DNA of 64,000 nt, taken from assembly GCA_964463505.1 (NCBI GenBank), contig CAYXDC010000005.1:1-64000 (forward strand). Direction: 5' to 3'. A program made the translations under genes and the position numbers. This stretch comes from JAJZSS01 sp964463505. GTDB lineage: Bacteria > Chloroflexota > Anaerolineae > Anaerolineales > UBA4823. Positions 24,039-33,458 of the stretch are shown here, piece by piece. Under the pieces are notes generated by a model that searched no databases, was not told the DNA's origin, and saw only the letters and a list, made by a program, of their open reading frames with translations. The first letter of the stretch is position 1. Each line of letters opens with the position of its first letter.

Positions 24039-26167
24039 ATGGCTACGCGGATGCGGGCGTCCAGCGCGCAAGCCCCCTGGCTGAGAACGCGCAGAGGGTT
24101 AATTTCAATTTCAGACAGCTCAGGGAAATCGACTGCCAATTGCGCCAATTGCAGCAATGCTGAGCGGACAGCTTCGAGGTCGGCAGGGGGGATATGACGA
24201 TATCCGCGCAGTTTGCGCCCCGCCCAGGTTTTCTCCAGCAAACGTTCCACCTCCTCTGGGGTAGGTGGTGCAAGGCAGAATTCCACATCCTTTAAGCCTT
24301 CTACTTCCACACCTCCTGAACCGAACATGAGCAGCGCACCGAACTGGCGATCCTGTACGGTTCCGATAATGACGTCCTGTCCTTCGGGCAGCATGCGCTG
24401 CAAGTGCGCGCCTAATAGGCGAGCCTCTGGCTGAGCGCGGCGAGCATTGGCGGTCACCTGATCGAAGGCCTGGTAGACTGCCTGTGAGTCCTGCAAGTTG
24501 AGCCGCACACCATCCACGTCTGATTTGTGGGGGATATCAGGCGAAGCCACTTTTAAGACCACCGGATATCCTAATTCATTGGCGTAGCGTACGGCTTGTT
24601 CGGCGTTCTCCGCAAGGGGGGTGTACGGTAATGGAAGCCCATAGGCACGCAGAATCTGTGTTGCAGCATCTGGATGCAGGAACCCGCCAGATTTCTGGAG
24701 CTCCTGCGAGGGGTGTTGAGCCAGAACGGAACGTACCGCGCCTGGATCAATACTTTCTGGGTTTACTGCGGCTGGTTCGTGATTGGCAGTGCGCTGCAAG
24801 GATTCGGCGCGTTGCACCAGGACTGCCAGAGCGGCGGCAGCACGCTCTGGAAAACGATAGTCGGGGATACGGGCGGCGCGAAAATACTCTACGGCTTCCT
24901 GGATCAATCGTTCGCCCATCAAGGCAATCACTACGGGTTTGTCGGCGGTAAAGATCACTGGAATGATGGCTTTAGCGATCCCACCTGCAGTGTGCATGGG
25001 TGGCGGGGGCAGGATAACCATGGCGCTGTCTACGCCAGGGTCGGCGAGCAACAGGCGCAAGCTGTTGGCGTATTGTTGGGGAGAGGCGCCCGCCAGCATG
25101 TCGACGGGATTGTGCAGGCTGGCGGAAGGATCGAGAAATTCTCGCAAAGCAGCCTTTGTCTCCTCGGTCAGCGAAGCCAGCGCCAGACCCTGGGCTTCCA
25201 GAGCATCTGCAGCGGTGACTCCCGGCCCGCCCGAATTGGTCAGGATGGCTACCCGTCGCCCGTACGGGAGCGGGCACCAGGCCAGAGCGCGCGCCCAGTC
25301 GAATAATTCTTCGCTGGTATCCACGCGGATCACGCCGGCGCGCCGGAAGGCGGCATTGAAGGCGTTCTCCTGCCCAGCCAGGGCGCCAGTGTGGGAAGCG
25401 ACAGCCCTTTGACCGCTGGCGAAGCGACCGACTTTGAGGGCAATAACGGGTTTGATACGGGCTACCTGACGCGCCTGTTCCACAAACCGGCGCCCATCAC
25501 TGACCCCCTCCAGATACAGGGTCAGGACACGCGTGTGTGGATCTGCGGCAACCGGCGCCAGTACATCTGTCTCATTGACATCTGCCTGGTTACCCAGGCT
25601 GACCAGGCGCGACAGGCCGAAGCCCTGACCGCGCGCCCAGTCGATGACTGCGGCGCAAATCGCGCCGGAGTGAGAGATGAAAGCCACATCCCCAGGCGTG
25701 GGGCCAGGTGGAGAGAGAAAGGTGGTGTCGATCGGCAAATGTGTATCCAGCAGGCCGATGCAATTGGGACCTATCAGCCGGATCCCGTGGGCTTGAGCGA
25801 TCTGAGTGCATTGCGCTTCTAAGGCAGCCCCTTGCGCGTTTGTCTCGCGGAAGCCGCCTGCAGCAATGATGACGGCTCGAATGTCGCGCAGCGCGCACTC
25901 TTCCAGGATTTGTGGAACTGAGGGGGCAGGGATGAGCAAAACTGCCAGGTCCACCGGATCGGGGACTTCCGCCAGATGCGTGTAAACCGGGTGTCCGAGC
26001 AGCCTCCCGCCGCGGATGTTCACGAAGTGGATGGCGCCGTGGTAACCACTTTGGACAAGATTGCGCGATAGACCATAACCCAATTTGGTTGGATCATGCG
26101 ATGCGCCAACGATGGCGACACCCTGGGGGGCGAAGAATGGGATGAGGGAAGGATCAATCGTGTTCAT
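24035..26167 (-). CDS. Acyl-CoA synthetase (NDP-forming), fused alpha and beta subunits
   Basis: A 710-residue ADP-forming acetyl/acyl-CoA synthetase of the acd/PatZ-like family, which couples an acyl-CoA thioester to ATP formation. It starts with a CoA-binding Rossmann domain (FFAPQGVAIVGASHDPTKLGYG) and continues with two ligase-CoA domains containing the phospho-histidine site VASHTGALAG, with His259. The ATP-grasp domain fills the C-terminal third from about residue 485 (AYGLPLPYTPLAENAEQAV, GYPVVLKVASPDIPHKSDVDGV). No GNAT domain is fused. In anaerobic Chloroflexota such enzymes serve energy-yielding acetate or branched acid production; direction here is inferred. The GH36 gene lies 59 bases upstream. 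Confidence 0.92.
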   Translation of the reverse strand: MNTIDPSLIPFFAPQGVAIVGASHDPTKLGYGLSRNLVQSGYHGAIHFVNIRGGRLLGHPVYTHLAEVPDPVDLAVLLIPAPSVPQILEECALRDIRAVIIAAGGFRETNAQGAALEAQCTQIAQAHGIRLIGPNCIGLLDTHLPIDTTFLSPPGPTPGDVAFISHSGAICAAVIDWARGQGFGLSRLVSLGNQADVNETDVLAPVAADPHTRVLTLYLEGVSDGRRFVEQARQVARIKPVIALKVGRFASGQRAVASHTGALAGQENAFNAAFRRAGVIRVDTSEELFDWARALAWCPLPYGRRVAILTNSGGPGVTAADALEAQGLALASLTEETKAALREFLDPSASLHNPVDMLAGASPQQYANSLRLLLADPGVDSAMVILPPPPMHTAGGIAKAIIPVIFTADKPVVIALMGERLIQEAVEYFRAARIPDYRFPERAAAALAVLVQRAESLQRTANHEPAAVNPESIDPGAVRSVLAQHPSQELQKSGGFLHPDAATQILRAYGLPLPYTPLAENAEQAVRYANELGYPVVLKVASPDIPHKSDVDGVRLNLQDSQAVYQAFDQVTANARRAQPEARLLGAHLQRMLPEGQDVIIGTVQDRQFGALLMFGSGGVEVEGLKDVEFCLAPPTPEEVERLLEKTWAGRKLRGYRHIPPADLEAVRSALLQLAQLAVDFPELSEIEINPLRVLSQGACALDARIRVAI

Positions 26168-26226
26168 TGGGTCTCGCTCCTGCTGGTTCGAAGGCAGCTC
26201 AGTTGGAAAATGTTGAGCGCCAGAAT

Positions 26227-28614
26227 TCAGGCGGTAGGAGAATACTGGATGCGCAGGCCGGCTGTGCGATCAATATTTACTGTGAAGCGATACGTGTCCG
26301 CTGCGGGTTGGGTCCATTCCAATTGCAGGTCATTCAGGAGCGCGTGATTGGGCGGCGTGGGTAGATAGAGGTCCACGCAGCCATAGGAGTAGGCGGGGCG
26401 CTCCAGGCGTATATGCAGGGTGTGTTGCTGCCCGGCCTCAACGACCTGCCACTGAGCTACTTCCATGCCTTGCGAGATATGCAGGTCACTGCCCAGATAG
26501 GTAGGGGCTCCCACCTGCAAACCACGCAGGGCAAACAGGCGCACGCCATGCGCTGGCATCGTTATGAGCGGGTTTTGGTCGGCTGTTAATGGAAGGATTT
26601 GCCCCGTCCAGAACTCGCGAGCGATTGCATGCTGAACGCCGGGCAGGCTAAACTCGGTCAGGTCGAAAGCGATCGTTTCAGGGATATCGTCCCAGTTGAA
26701 ATAAGCCAGCAAATGCCAGGGTCCGGAACCGTTTTGCAGGTCGAAGCGCAGGCGTCTGGGGGTCTGGGCATCCATCCAATCCATCAGGCGCGGGCGCTGA
26801 TTGATCAACGGCAGCAAGGCGCTCCACTGCTTTTGCCGGTTAGCTGGGATTTTGGATAGTTGTCCCGAGACGAGCAGCAAACCGCCTGTCAGAGCGGTCA
26901 CGGTCGCCAGGGTCTCAAATTCAGCCTCACTCAGCGGCAGATCGGGATCCGGCAACACCACATCGGGGTCGTTCAACCACCAGCGCTGATGCATGAAGGC
27001 GCGTGTCAGGCTGTTGTGGGTGGCGTTGCGGGCAGAGGGGAAGTCCGGTTCGTGGCGGAAAAAGGTGTGGATACCAGAAAAGTTTGGCTCCCACTGCTCG
27101 CTTACATCGGAGCTGATACGCATACCGTCTACCAGCCCAATGGCAGAGCCCAACGGACAGCCACAGCCGAGCAAGAAAGCCTTCTCGCCGGCTGCCTGAC
27201 GCAAGGCCTGCAAGCCTGAACGCAACACCTGGGCACGTGTGCGGGTGGGATCGCGGTGCCTGCCGGGCAGGGCCGCAGCGTACAGGAAGTCTAGTTTTAG
27301 AAATGGGTAGCCCCATTCGTGCACGGCGGTGTGGGTAACTTGCGCGGCATACGCCAGCGCCTCTGGGTGGGTCAGGTCCAGGGCGGTGGCGAAGGTGCCC
27401 CAAAAGGTATAACCAGCATTGACAGGGCGGTTGAGCTGGCCACGCAGCAGCCAATCGGGGTGGGCGTGCGCCAGTTGTGAGCGTGGATCGACGATAAAGG
27501 GCGCCAGCCATAACCCAGGGGTAAAACCACCTGCCTCAATTTGCGATGCCAGGGGGGCTACACCTTTAGGAAAATTTGGGGAGAAACTGAGCCAATCCCC
27601 TACCGCACGTTCAAAGCCATCGTCTAACTGGATAAGATCGATAGGGAGCTGCGCGCGCAGCGCCTGGGCGGTGTGTAAGTTTTCAAGAACGTCGCCTTCC
27701 TGTACTTTCTGGTAATAATGGTACCAGGAGCACCAGCCGCTGAGCGGGGAATGGGCAGGCCCCGGATAGCCGTGCGCTAAGGCGACTGCATGCACATAGG
27801 CTCCCAGCGGGTCAGGCTCGTCGATGTGAATGGGAAACAGGCACGCCCAATCTGTTTCCATGCTCATACCGGGGTCCTGGCGGGTGTTGTCAGCATTCGC
27901 CCACAGGCGCAAACCAGGGGGAGTATCCTTTAGACAGGCTTCCAGGCTGCCGAATTGCTGCATTTGGGATAAAAACCCTGCCAGCCAGGCGCGCCGGCTG
28001 GAGCGGCTGCCGAGTACTCCAAACATATCGCTGGCAAAATGGCCTCGCTGACGAGGTTGGGGTGTGCCGGCATTGGCCTGCATCGGGGCGTGTAACAGGC
28101 TTAAACGGGTGCGCTGATAGCGATCCTGTGCTCCATATGCGCCGGTATACGACCAGGACTGCCAGCCATTGCTAAAAAATGCCAGGTCGTTCAGTGCGGG
28201 GGGGTTCTCGGCGCCAAATTGGATGGTTGTGCCAGGGTGACCAGCGATCAGCTCGATTTGCTCGATGTTGAACGGTTCAGAATGCTGATTCTGGAACTTG
28301 ATTTTCCAAAGCAGGCATGGAACCGATTCGGGTAGGGCAAAGACAACTTCGATTGATAAGCCCGAGGAAGCTGTTGGTGATGCCAGGCGCAGAGCCTGGC
28401 TGTTGCCCAGGGGGGTGGCGAAGCTTTCTGGTCCGTGCACAGTGTAGCCAGACCAGGTGTTTAAGTCGATGCGTTGCTGGCGTCCCAGGTGATAGCGCAG
28501 GCACAAGCAAGCCTGTGAGAATGCGTAATCTGGATGGATAAGATGGCTCAGGCTCCAGGCAGCCTGAGAAGGATCCAGACTCAAACGCAGCGTACGGGTC
28601 TCTAAGTGCAACAT
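26227..28614 (-). CDS. GH36-family alpha-galactosidase
   Basis: A 795-residue clan GH-D glycoside hydrolase. An N-terminal beta-sandwich (to about 290) includes FFSNGWQSWSYTGAYG; a TIM barrel begins SGWCSWYHYYQKV and contains IDLIQLDDGFE, the nucleophile segment FLKLDFLYAAALPG (Asp442) and the acid/base segment RISSDVSEQW (Asp503). A C-terminal beta domain follows. No signal peptide is seen, so it should act in the cytoplasm on imported alpha-galactosides such as raffinose-type sugars. AGGA precedes the ATG. It lies between the STAS gene and the acyl-CoA ligase on the same strand. Alpha-N-acetylgalactosaminidase activity is a possible alternative within the family. Confidence 0.92.
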   Translation of the reverse strand: MLHLETRTLRLSLDPSQAAWSLSHLIHPDYAFSQACLCLRYHLGRQQRIDLNTWSGYTVHGPESFATPLGNSQALRLASPTASSGLSIEVVFALPESVPCLLWKIKFQNQHSEPFNIEQIELIAGHPGTTIQFGAENPPALNDLAFFSNGWQSWSYTGAYGAQDRYQRTRLSLLHAPMQANAGTPQPRQRGHFASDMFGVLGSRSSRRAWLAGFLSQMQQFGSLEACLKDTPPGLRLWANADNTRQDPGMSMETDWACLFPIHIDEPDPLGAYVHAVALAHGYPGPAHSPLSGWCSWYHYYQKVQEGDVLENLHTAQALRAQLPIDLIQLDDGFERAVGDWLSFSPNFPKGVAPLASQIEAGGFTPGLWLAPFIVDPRSQLAHAHPDWLLRGQLNRPVNAGYTFWGTFATALDLTHPEALAYAAQVTHTAVHEWGYPFLKLDFLYAAALPGRHRDPTRTRAQVLRSGLQALRQAAGEKAFLLGCGCPLGSAIGLVDGMRISSDVSEQWEPNFSGIHTFFRHEPDFPSARNATHNSLTRAFMHQRWWLNDPDVVLPDPDLPLSEAEFETLATVTALTGGLLLVSGQLSKIPANRQKQWSALLPLINQRPRLMDWMDAQTPRRLRFDLQNGSGPWHLLAYFNWDDIPETIAFDLTEFSLPGVQHAIAREFWTGQILPLTADQNPLITMPAHGVRLFALRGLQVGAPTYLGSDLHISQGMEVAQWQVVEAGQQHTLHIRLERPAYSYGCVDLYLPTPPNHALLNDLQLEWTQPAADTYRFTVNIDRTAGLRIQYSPTA

Positions 28615-28659
28615 CCTAGAAAATTTCCTCAGGCAGAGCGGATGAGGGTTTGTTTAAGG

Positions 28660-29013
28660 TCAGGCAGGCAAATCTTTTTCGGCAGCTTCAAAGGCTGCCT
28701 GTGCAGTTTCGTAGATCGGAAATACGCGATCCAGCATGGTCAGGCGCAGAGCGGTACGAATCTGGGCGTTTGCCTGGCAAACAGTCAGCAAGCCACCTGA
28801 CCGGCGCAGGGCTTTCATGCCAGAGACCAGGGCACTCAACCCGGAAGAATCCATAAACTCTACATTAAGCAGGTCGATGACCACGTACTTTACCCCGCTG
28901 TCGACAAAATCCAGGATTGCCTGGCGTACAACCGGGGATGATTCGACATCCATGCGTCCGGCTGGGTGGATAATTGCTTGCAGAGGTGAGATGAGTTCTG
29001 ATTTTATTTGCAT
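28660..29013 (-). CDS. STAS-domain anti-sigma factor antagonist
   Basis: A 117-residue single-domain STAS protein of the SpoIIAA/RsbV type. The phosphorylation loop is FMDSSGLSALVSG, with Ser57 the likely target, and the preceding strand is VKYVVIDLLNVEF. The frame is open upstream, but the ATG at 29013 with GGAG 8 bases before gives the normal length. It lies 46 bases downstream of a SpoIIE-type phosphatase that also carries a kinase domain. The pair probably forms a partner-switching module in which the neighbour phosphorylates and dephosphorylates this protein. The final target (sigma factor or other) is not in the immediate neighbourhood. Confidence 0.9.
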   Translation of the reverse strand: MQIKSELISPLQAIIHPAGRMDVESSPVVRQAILDFVDSGVKYVVIDLLNVEFMDSSGLSALVSGMKALRRSGGLLTVCQANAQIRTALRLTMLDRVFPIYETAQAAFEAAEKDLPA

Positions 29014-29059
29014 GGTTGTGCTCCGCTTTATTGTCGGGTGTGCGAGGATATCCAATGTG

Positions 29060-31102
29060 TTATCGAAAGATCCCCGGCGTAGAGGCAGGTTGGTTGGGGT
29101 GGGTTTCCTGTGCGACGAATTTTTCCAGGCGCCAATGATTGCGCCCATTGGGAAGGCGTGTATATTCACAAACATCCAGAAGGCGGCGGGCAATTGCCAG
29201 GCCATACCCACTGGTGGGCGGGTCGATTGGCGAGTAGACCGGTTGGCGATGGAGCAGGGATAAGCCAACTGGCGATTCAAAGGCTGTCCCGCTATCAATC
29301 AGGTCGACCTGGACTCTTTCAGGGAAGAGAGTCACGCGTCCCTGGATGCGCCCTGTATAGGGTGAGTCGCGATAAGCATGAATCACGATATTTGTGGCAA
29401 TTTCTGATACAGCAAGCTCCAGGTCATTGAGAAAGGCGCTGCGCTCGGCAGGGCTGGTGAAGGACATGGCGGAGGTAATCTGACGGACCTGGGTAGCCAG
29501 GGCGCGCACATTGCGTTTCTCGGCTGTGAAAACGAAAGGTTGGACCTGTGCAGCGCTCTCTGGGCCACGCGCACGCACCATAAACAGGACCACATCATCG
29601 CGCAAGGGGAGTTTGCCGCGATGCAAATCCAGAGCATTAAAGATTAACTGGAGTTGCTGCTCGATTGGAGCAGGATGCCCTGCCAGGAGCAGGTCGATCA
29701 ACGCCTGGGAGCCAAACACCCTGCCCTGGTCATTTTCAGCTTCCGTAATTCCATCACTATAGAGCACCAGCACATCATTTAGATTTAAGGGGAGTTGGTG
29801 TTCAGTGTATTCGGTGTCCGGGAAAATCCCCAATGGCAGGCCGGTGCTGGAAAGTTGGAGCACCTGCTGCTCTGCTGAACGCCACAGCAGGGTGGTGGTG
29901 TGCCCTGCGCTGGCATACGAAAGCTGAAACGGCTGAGTTTGGAGCACGGCCAGGAAGGCAGTGATGAAGGTGTCTGAACGGTCTAATTCGGCATAGATCA
30001 ACTGGTTGATCGTACGCAATAATTGGGCTGGCTGGGTGTGGTGATTAACTTCGCTTTTCAAAGTGGCATGGATCATAGCCGCCAACATTGCTGCGGGGAT
30101 GCCTTTGCCGGCGACATCTCCGACCATAATCGCCCAGTGGTTGTGTGCACCCTGTACATCGTAAAAATCACCACTGATTTGATGGGCGGGTAGCAGGCTG
30201 GCTGCAAATTCCAGCTCCGGGATGTCGGGCAAGATGGTCGGAAGGAAGCTGGCCTGGATTTGGCTGGCAACGCTAAGCTCCAGGTCCAGCCGCCGGTTGG
30301 CTTCCTGGGCATGGCGAGCCAGCTGGGTGTTGATCAGCATGCCGATCAGCTCCACAGCGCTGGTAAGCAGCTGTTGATCAGCGGGGCGCAGGGCGTCACC
30401 GGGATGGTTTACCAACGCGACCAGGCCGCGCAACTCGCCGGTAAGTGGCATGGGCACAATAACCAGGCTGCGTAAACTGGGTATCGCATTCAGCAAGGCG
30501 CGCGGTACGGTATCATCGGCCCGCAAGACGATGAGAGGCGCCGCCGAATTGGTGAACATAGCCAGCTTTTCCAGCCCGGGTGGATAGCGCCCGCTGGCGG
30601 TATACAGGCGTGGTTGTTCGTCCTCCAGGAAAACCAGACAGATATCTTCCGCTTCTATCACCTGGCGCAGTGATTGTGCTAGGCGCAAGAAAAGCTGGTC
30701 GGGCTCATCTATCTGAAATGTGATCTGGGCTAATTCATATAGAAAATTCAGCCGGCTCCAGGAGGTTTCCAGCTCGGTGCTAAGCTGTTGAGTGATCTGT
30801 CTTTCTACTTCCAGCTTATCCAGGATGGCGGTAGCCAGACCGAGCAGATTTGCGTTGGAGAGGCCTGAATGAAGACTGGCCAAATAATATTGTTCAGGTG
30901 GTTGTCCAGCGCGAGCAACGACCCAGGCTTGATTTTCCCATGTGATGGTGGCAATCGGGTCAGGTAGTTGTTGAATAATTTGAATCAACTCGTCGGGTGC
31001 GCCGTTCACATCTCTGTCAGTCCAGCATAGTAATTCCTGTCCCGTCACGCCTTGCCAGACAGTGCGTACCTGAGTAATGAGATCAATCACCGGATGCGAC
31101 AT
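29060..31102 (-). CDS. GAF-SpoIIE phosphatase-HATPase fusion (partner-switch regulator)
   Basis: A 680-residue soluble regulator. Order: an N-terminal region of unknown type (1-110), a GAF-like sensor domain (about 115-270), a short linker helix, a PP2C/SpoIIE phosphatase domain (about 285-500; SGDFYDVQGAHNHWAIMVGDVAGKGIPAA and VLVLYSDGITEAEND supply the metal aspartates), and a C-terminal GHKL ATPase of the RsbW/SpoIIAB anti-sigma kinase type (about 540-665; ELAVSEIATNIVIHAY and TSGYGLAIARRLLDV). Opposing phosphatase and kinase activities in one chain, next to a STAS gene, suggest a compact partner-switching switch. The N-terminal ligand or signal is unknown. No good ribosome site is seen before the ATG at 31102. 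Confidence 0.9.
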   Translation of the reverse strand: MSHPVIDLITQVRTVWQGVTGQELLCWTDRDVNGAPDELIQIIQQLPDPIATITWENQAWVVARAGQPPEQYYLASLHSGLSNANLLGLATAILDKLEVERQITQQLSTELETSWSRLNFLYELAQITFQIDEPDQLFLRLAQSLRQVIEAEDICLVFLEDEQPRLYTASGRYPPGLEKLAMFTNSAAPLIVLRADDTVPRALLNAIPSLRSLVIVPMPLTGELRGLVALVNHPGDALRPADQQLLTSAVELIGMLINTQLARHAQEANRRLDLELSVASQIQASFLPTILPDIPELEFAASLLPAHQISGDFYDVQGAHNHWAIMVGDVAGKGIPAAMLAAMIHATLKSEVNHHTQPAQLLRTINQLIYAELDRSDTFITAFLAVLQTQPFQLSYASAGHTTTLLWRSAEQQVLQLSSTGLPLGIFPDTEYTEHQLPLNLNDVLVLYSDGITEAENDQGRVFGSQALIDLLLAGHPAPIEQQLQLIFNALDLHRGKLPLRDDVVLFMVRARGPESAAQVQPFVFTAEKRNVRALATQVRQITSAMSFTSPAERSAFLNDLELAVSEIATNIVIHAYRDSPYTGRIQGRVTLFPERVQVDLIDSGTAFESPVGLSLLHRQPVYSPIDPPTSGYGLAIARRLLDVCEYTRLPNGRNHWRLEKFVAQETHPNQPASTPGIFR

Positions 31103-31127
31103 CTTTTATACTTTACTCGAAAGTACT

Positions 31128-31177
31128 TAAAAAGGCAACCGGCCAGGCAATAGCCGGTGCGGCTATCGCCTGGCCGG
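31128..31177 (-). terminator. Rho-independent terminator upstream of the SpoIIE-type gene
   Basis: A 17-bp stem with one mismatch (CCGGCCAGGC-AATAGCC at 31139-31155 against 31161-31177) is followed on the minus strand by GCCTTTTTAA. It ends the SET/DUF3052-like transcript. Confidence 0.8.
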
Positions 31178-31234
31178 CTATTCGCATACAGGGAAGAGTG
31201 GTTTACGCGCTTATGCTTTGAATGGCAGGTCAGG

Positions 31235-31630
31235 TTATTTGCCGATGCGCTCACTGGGACGGAAGCGTAAAGCTGACCAGGTTTCGTCGATGGCGATCTG
31301 GGTAACCCCCTGCAAGCCGCGCTCGGTAATAGGCTCCCAACCGCGGTCGCGGGTCAGGTCCGTGGCAAATTTGGAGCTGCGCTTGGGATAAGAAATCCAG
31401 AATATGCCATCGTACTGCAGCGCGCCTAGCGCCAGGGAGGCGAACTCTGCTAATTCTGCCTGGCTGCTAACGAAAAGGTGCACAAACGCATACTGACCGT
31501 CGATGCGGGTATCCAGGACGGTGCCTTCGGTTAGATCGGCCAGAAGGTTCAAATAATTGGATGGGGCGTTTATGATCAGGGCGCCCAAGCCTGGTTTGAG
31601 AAGTAGTTTTTTGCTCAAGCTGGTGGCCAA
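31235..31630 (-). CDS. DUF3052-like protein
   Basis: A small soluble protein of 131 residues with the pattern LSKKLLLKPGLGALIINAPSNYL, FVHLFVSSQAELAEFASLAL and GIFWISYPKRSSKFATDLTRD, resembling DUF3052-type proteins of unknown function. The start was set at TTG 31630, which has GGAGG with 6-base spacing; a GTG at 31690 overlapping the upstream stop (GTGA) would add 20 residues of non-conserved look and has no ribosome site. It follows the SET-domain gene closely and is probably co-transcribed with it. No catalytic motif is evident. Confidence 0.7.
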   Translation of the reverse strand: MATSLSKKLLLKPGLGALIINAPSNYLNLLADLTEGTVLDTRIDGQYAFVHLFVSSQAELAEFASLALGALQYDGIFWISYPKRSSKFATDLTRDRGWEPITERGLQGVTQIAIDETWSALRFRPSERIGK

Positions 31631-31686
31631 GATTTTCCTCCATGGGGTGGATATATCAGATTGACGATGAATCGATCCGACGTAGT

Positions 31687-32271
31687 TCACCAGGGCCGCA
31701 AACTGCGTACTGAGCGATACCCTTCGCCGGTGCTCAGATAGTGCTGTAATTCAAGCTCGGTTTGCGGGTCGAGGTATTTTTGTAGAGGCTGAGGGACAGT
31801 GGAATAATTCTGTAAAGCGATCTTGATCAACTCATCCCATTGAGGATGAAGGCGATCGAAATCCTGTGGGGTGAACTTCTTGCGACAATCTGGATAGTGG
31901 CAGAATAAGTCCATTTCTTCATCGAAGCTGAAGAGCGCATAATCATTGGTGATTTCATCCCCAGGCTGGAGATCGCGCACAGCAATATCAAACCTGTAAG
32001 CGGTGCTGATGGCGCTGGCATGGCAGCAGTGGTTAACATACTTGCCAATATCCCAACAGATGACGTAATCCCCGGTCTGGTCGGTGTAGGCGTATTTCAG
32101 GATCATATCCTGATAGGCCGGGTCTTGCACCAGTGGGCTACCAGGAGGAATGGTGATATCCAGGGCGCAGCGGGCATAGATGATCGTGCCAGCCGGGATG
32201 AAGGCAGTGGCGAACACGCCATAACCTACCTGGGGATTGACAAACTTAAGTTCTGTATTGGGATGCTGCAT
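31687..32271 (-). CDS. SET-domain protein (putative lysine methyltransferase)
   Basis: A 194-residue SET-domain protein. The SET landmarks are VGYGVFATAFIPAGTIIY (SAM-binding start), GKYVNHCCHASAI (in place of the usual NHSCxPN knot strand) and LQPGDEITNDYALFS (catalytic Tyr), followed by a Cys-containing post-SET-like segment (FCHYPDCRKKF). The ATG at 32271 was chosen over an upstream open frame because the SET fold starts directly after it and GGAG lies 10 bases upstream. Bacterial SET proteins methylate lysines in proteins; the target is unknown. It is followed by the DUF3052-like gene and overlaps none of its neighbours with this start. Confidence 0.8.
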   Translation of the reverse strand: MQHPNTELKFVNPQVGYGVFATAFIPAGTIIYARCALDITIPPGSPLVQDPAYQDMILKYAYTDQTGDYVICWDIGKYVNHCCHASAISTAYRFDIAVRDLQPGDEITNDYALFSFDEEMDLFCHYPDCRKKFTPQDFDRLHPQWDELIKIALQNYSTVPQPLQKYLDPQTELELQHYLSTGEGYRSVRSLRPW

Positions 32272-32344
32272 AGATGGCGGACTCCATTTCGGCGCAGTTT
32301 GTTGGTTATGCGAGCCTAACCCACAGGCTAGCCCAACCAGCAGG

Positions 32345-33379
32345 CTAGCTGGTGCGGTAGTTGTCGGTGAGCGGGAAGGTGTCGCCAAAAATCAAGCTGC
32401 GCACCTCGCTGCCGGCCAGAAAGTCATGCGGGAAGCCAAGCTGGATCGGGCTGAGCGCGTCCAGCTCACCAATTTGTTCCGGGGTGAGATGCACATTCAG
32501 GGAACCCAGGTTATCTTGGAGCTGCGCCAAACTGCGTGCACCTAAGATGGGGATGATGGGCGCCCCATGCCAGGGACGCTGCTGCACCCAGGCAATCGCC
32601 AGTTGAGATGGCGTGCAGCCAATCTCGCTCGCTAGGGCGGCGATTTGATCAGCGAGCTGCATGCGGCGCTCGGATGATCCGCTGTAGCGGGTGACCGCGC
32701 CTGGCTGGCGGTATTTTCCGGTCAGCACGCCACCGCCTAAGACCCCCCAGGCAGCGACTGCCAGCTCATCGGCGCGCGCCATGGGCAACAGATCGCGCTC
32801 CGGGGAGCGGTCTGCCAGACTGTATGGGAGCTGTGCAGCCACGAAGCGGGTCCAACCACGCAGCTCTGCCAGCATATTGGCTTTAGCGATGACCCAGGCA
32901 GGGGTGTCCGAAATCCCTATATATAAGACCTTGCCCGATTGCACGAGATCATCCAGGGCGCGCATGACTTCCTCGACGGGGGTCATCCCATCCCAGGCAT
33001 GCAGGTAGTAGAGATCGATATAGTCGGTTTGTAAGCTGCGCAGGCTTTTTTCAACAGACCGCACCAGGTTCTTGCGGGCATTGCCGCCGGCATTGGGATC
33101 CTGGCGGTTGGTATTCCCATCGCGCAGCGTGTACTTGGTGGCAACGACATAACGGTGGCGGTCGGGGGCGATAAATTCACCGACAAATTTTTCGCTGGTC
33201 CCGTTGGTATAGTTTACAGAGGTATCAATAAAATTGCCTCCAGCTTCGCTAAAGGCGTTGAACATCTTCAGGCACTCGGCATGGGGTGCTCCCCAGCCCC
33301 AATCTTCTCCAAAAGTCATTGTCCCCAGGGCCAGCTCTGATACGCGCAGCCCACTGCGGCCCAGTAATTTGTAACGCAT
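32345..33379 (-). CDS. Aldo/keto reductase
   Basis: A 344-residue NADPH-dependent oxidoreductase of the aldo/keto reductase superfamily. It starts RYKLLGRSGLRVSELALGTMTFG and has the catalytic tetrad Asp52 and Tyr57 (FIDTSVNYTNG), Lys82 (ATKYTL) and His127 (YYLHAWD). The cofactor-binding C-terminal loop is IIPILGARSLAQLQDNLGSL. This is the YajO/Tas-like subgroup that often reduces aldehydes or sugars; the physiological substrate is not predictable. Nearest upstream gene is the SAM hydroxide adenosyltransferase, separated by 79 bases. Confidence 0.93.
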   Translation of the reverse strand: MRYKLLGRSGLRVSELALGTMTFGEDWGWGAPHAECLKMFNAFSEAGGNFIDTSVNYTNGTSEKFVGEFIAPDRHRYVVATKYTLRDGNTNRQDPNAGGNARKNLVRSVEKSLRSLQTDYIDLYYLHAWDGMTPVEEVMRALDDLVQSGKVLYIGISDTPAWVIAKANMLAELRGWTRFVAAQLPYSLADRSPERDLLPMARADELAVAAWGVLGGGVLTGKYRQPGAVTRYSGSSERRMQLADQIAALASEIGCTPSQLAIAWVQQRPWHGAPIIPILGARSLAQLQDNLGSLNVHLTPEQIGELDALSPIQLGFPHDFLAGSEVRSLIFGDTFPLTDNYRTS

Positions 33380-33458
33380 GCTTGCCTCCTAAACTCTATA
33401 GATCCAAATTGATTAAATCCGCAAACAGGTAACCGTTAAATTGGTTAATCTGGATGAA

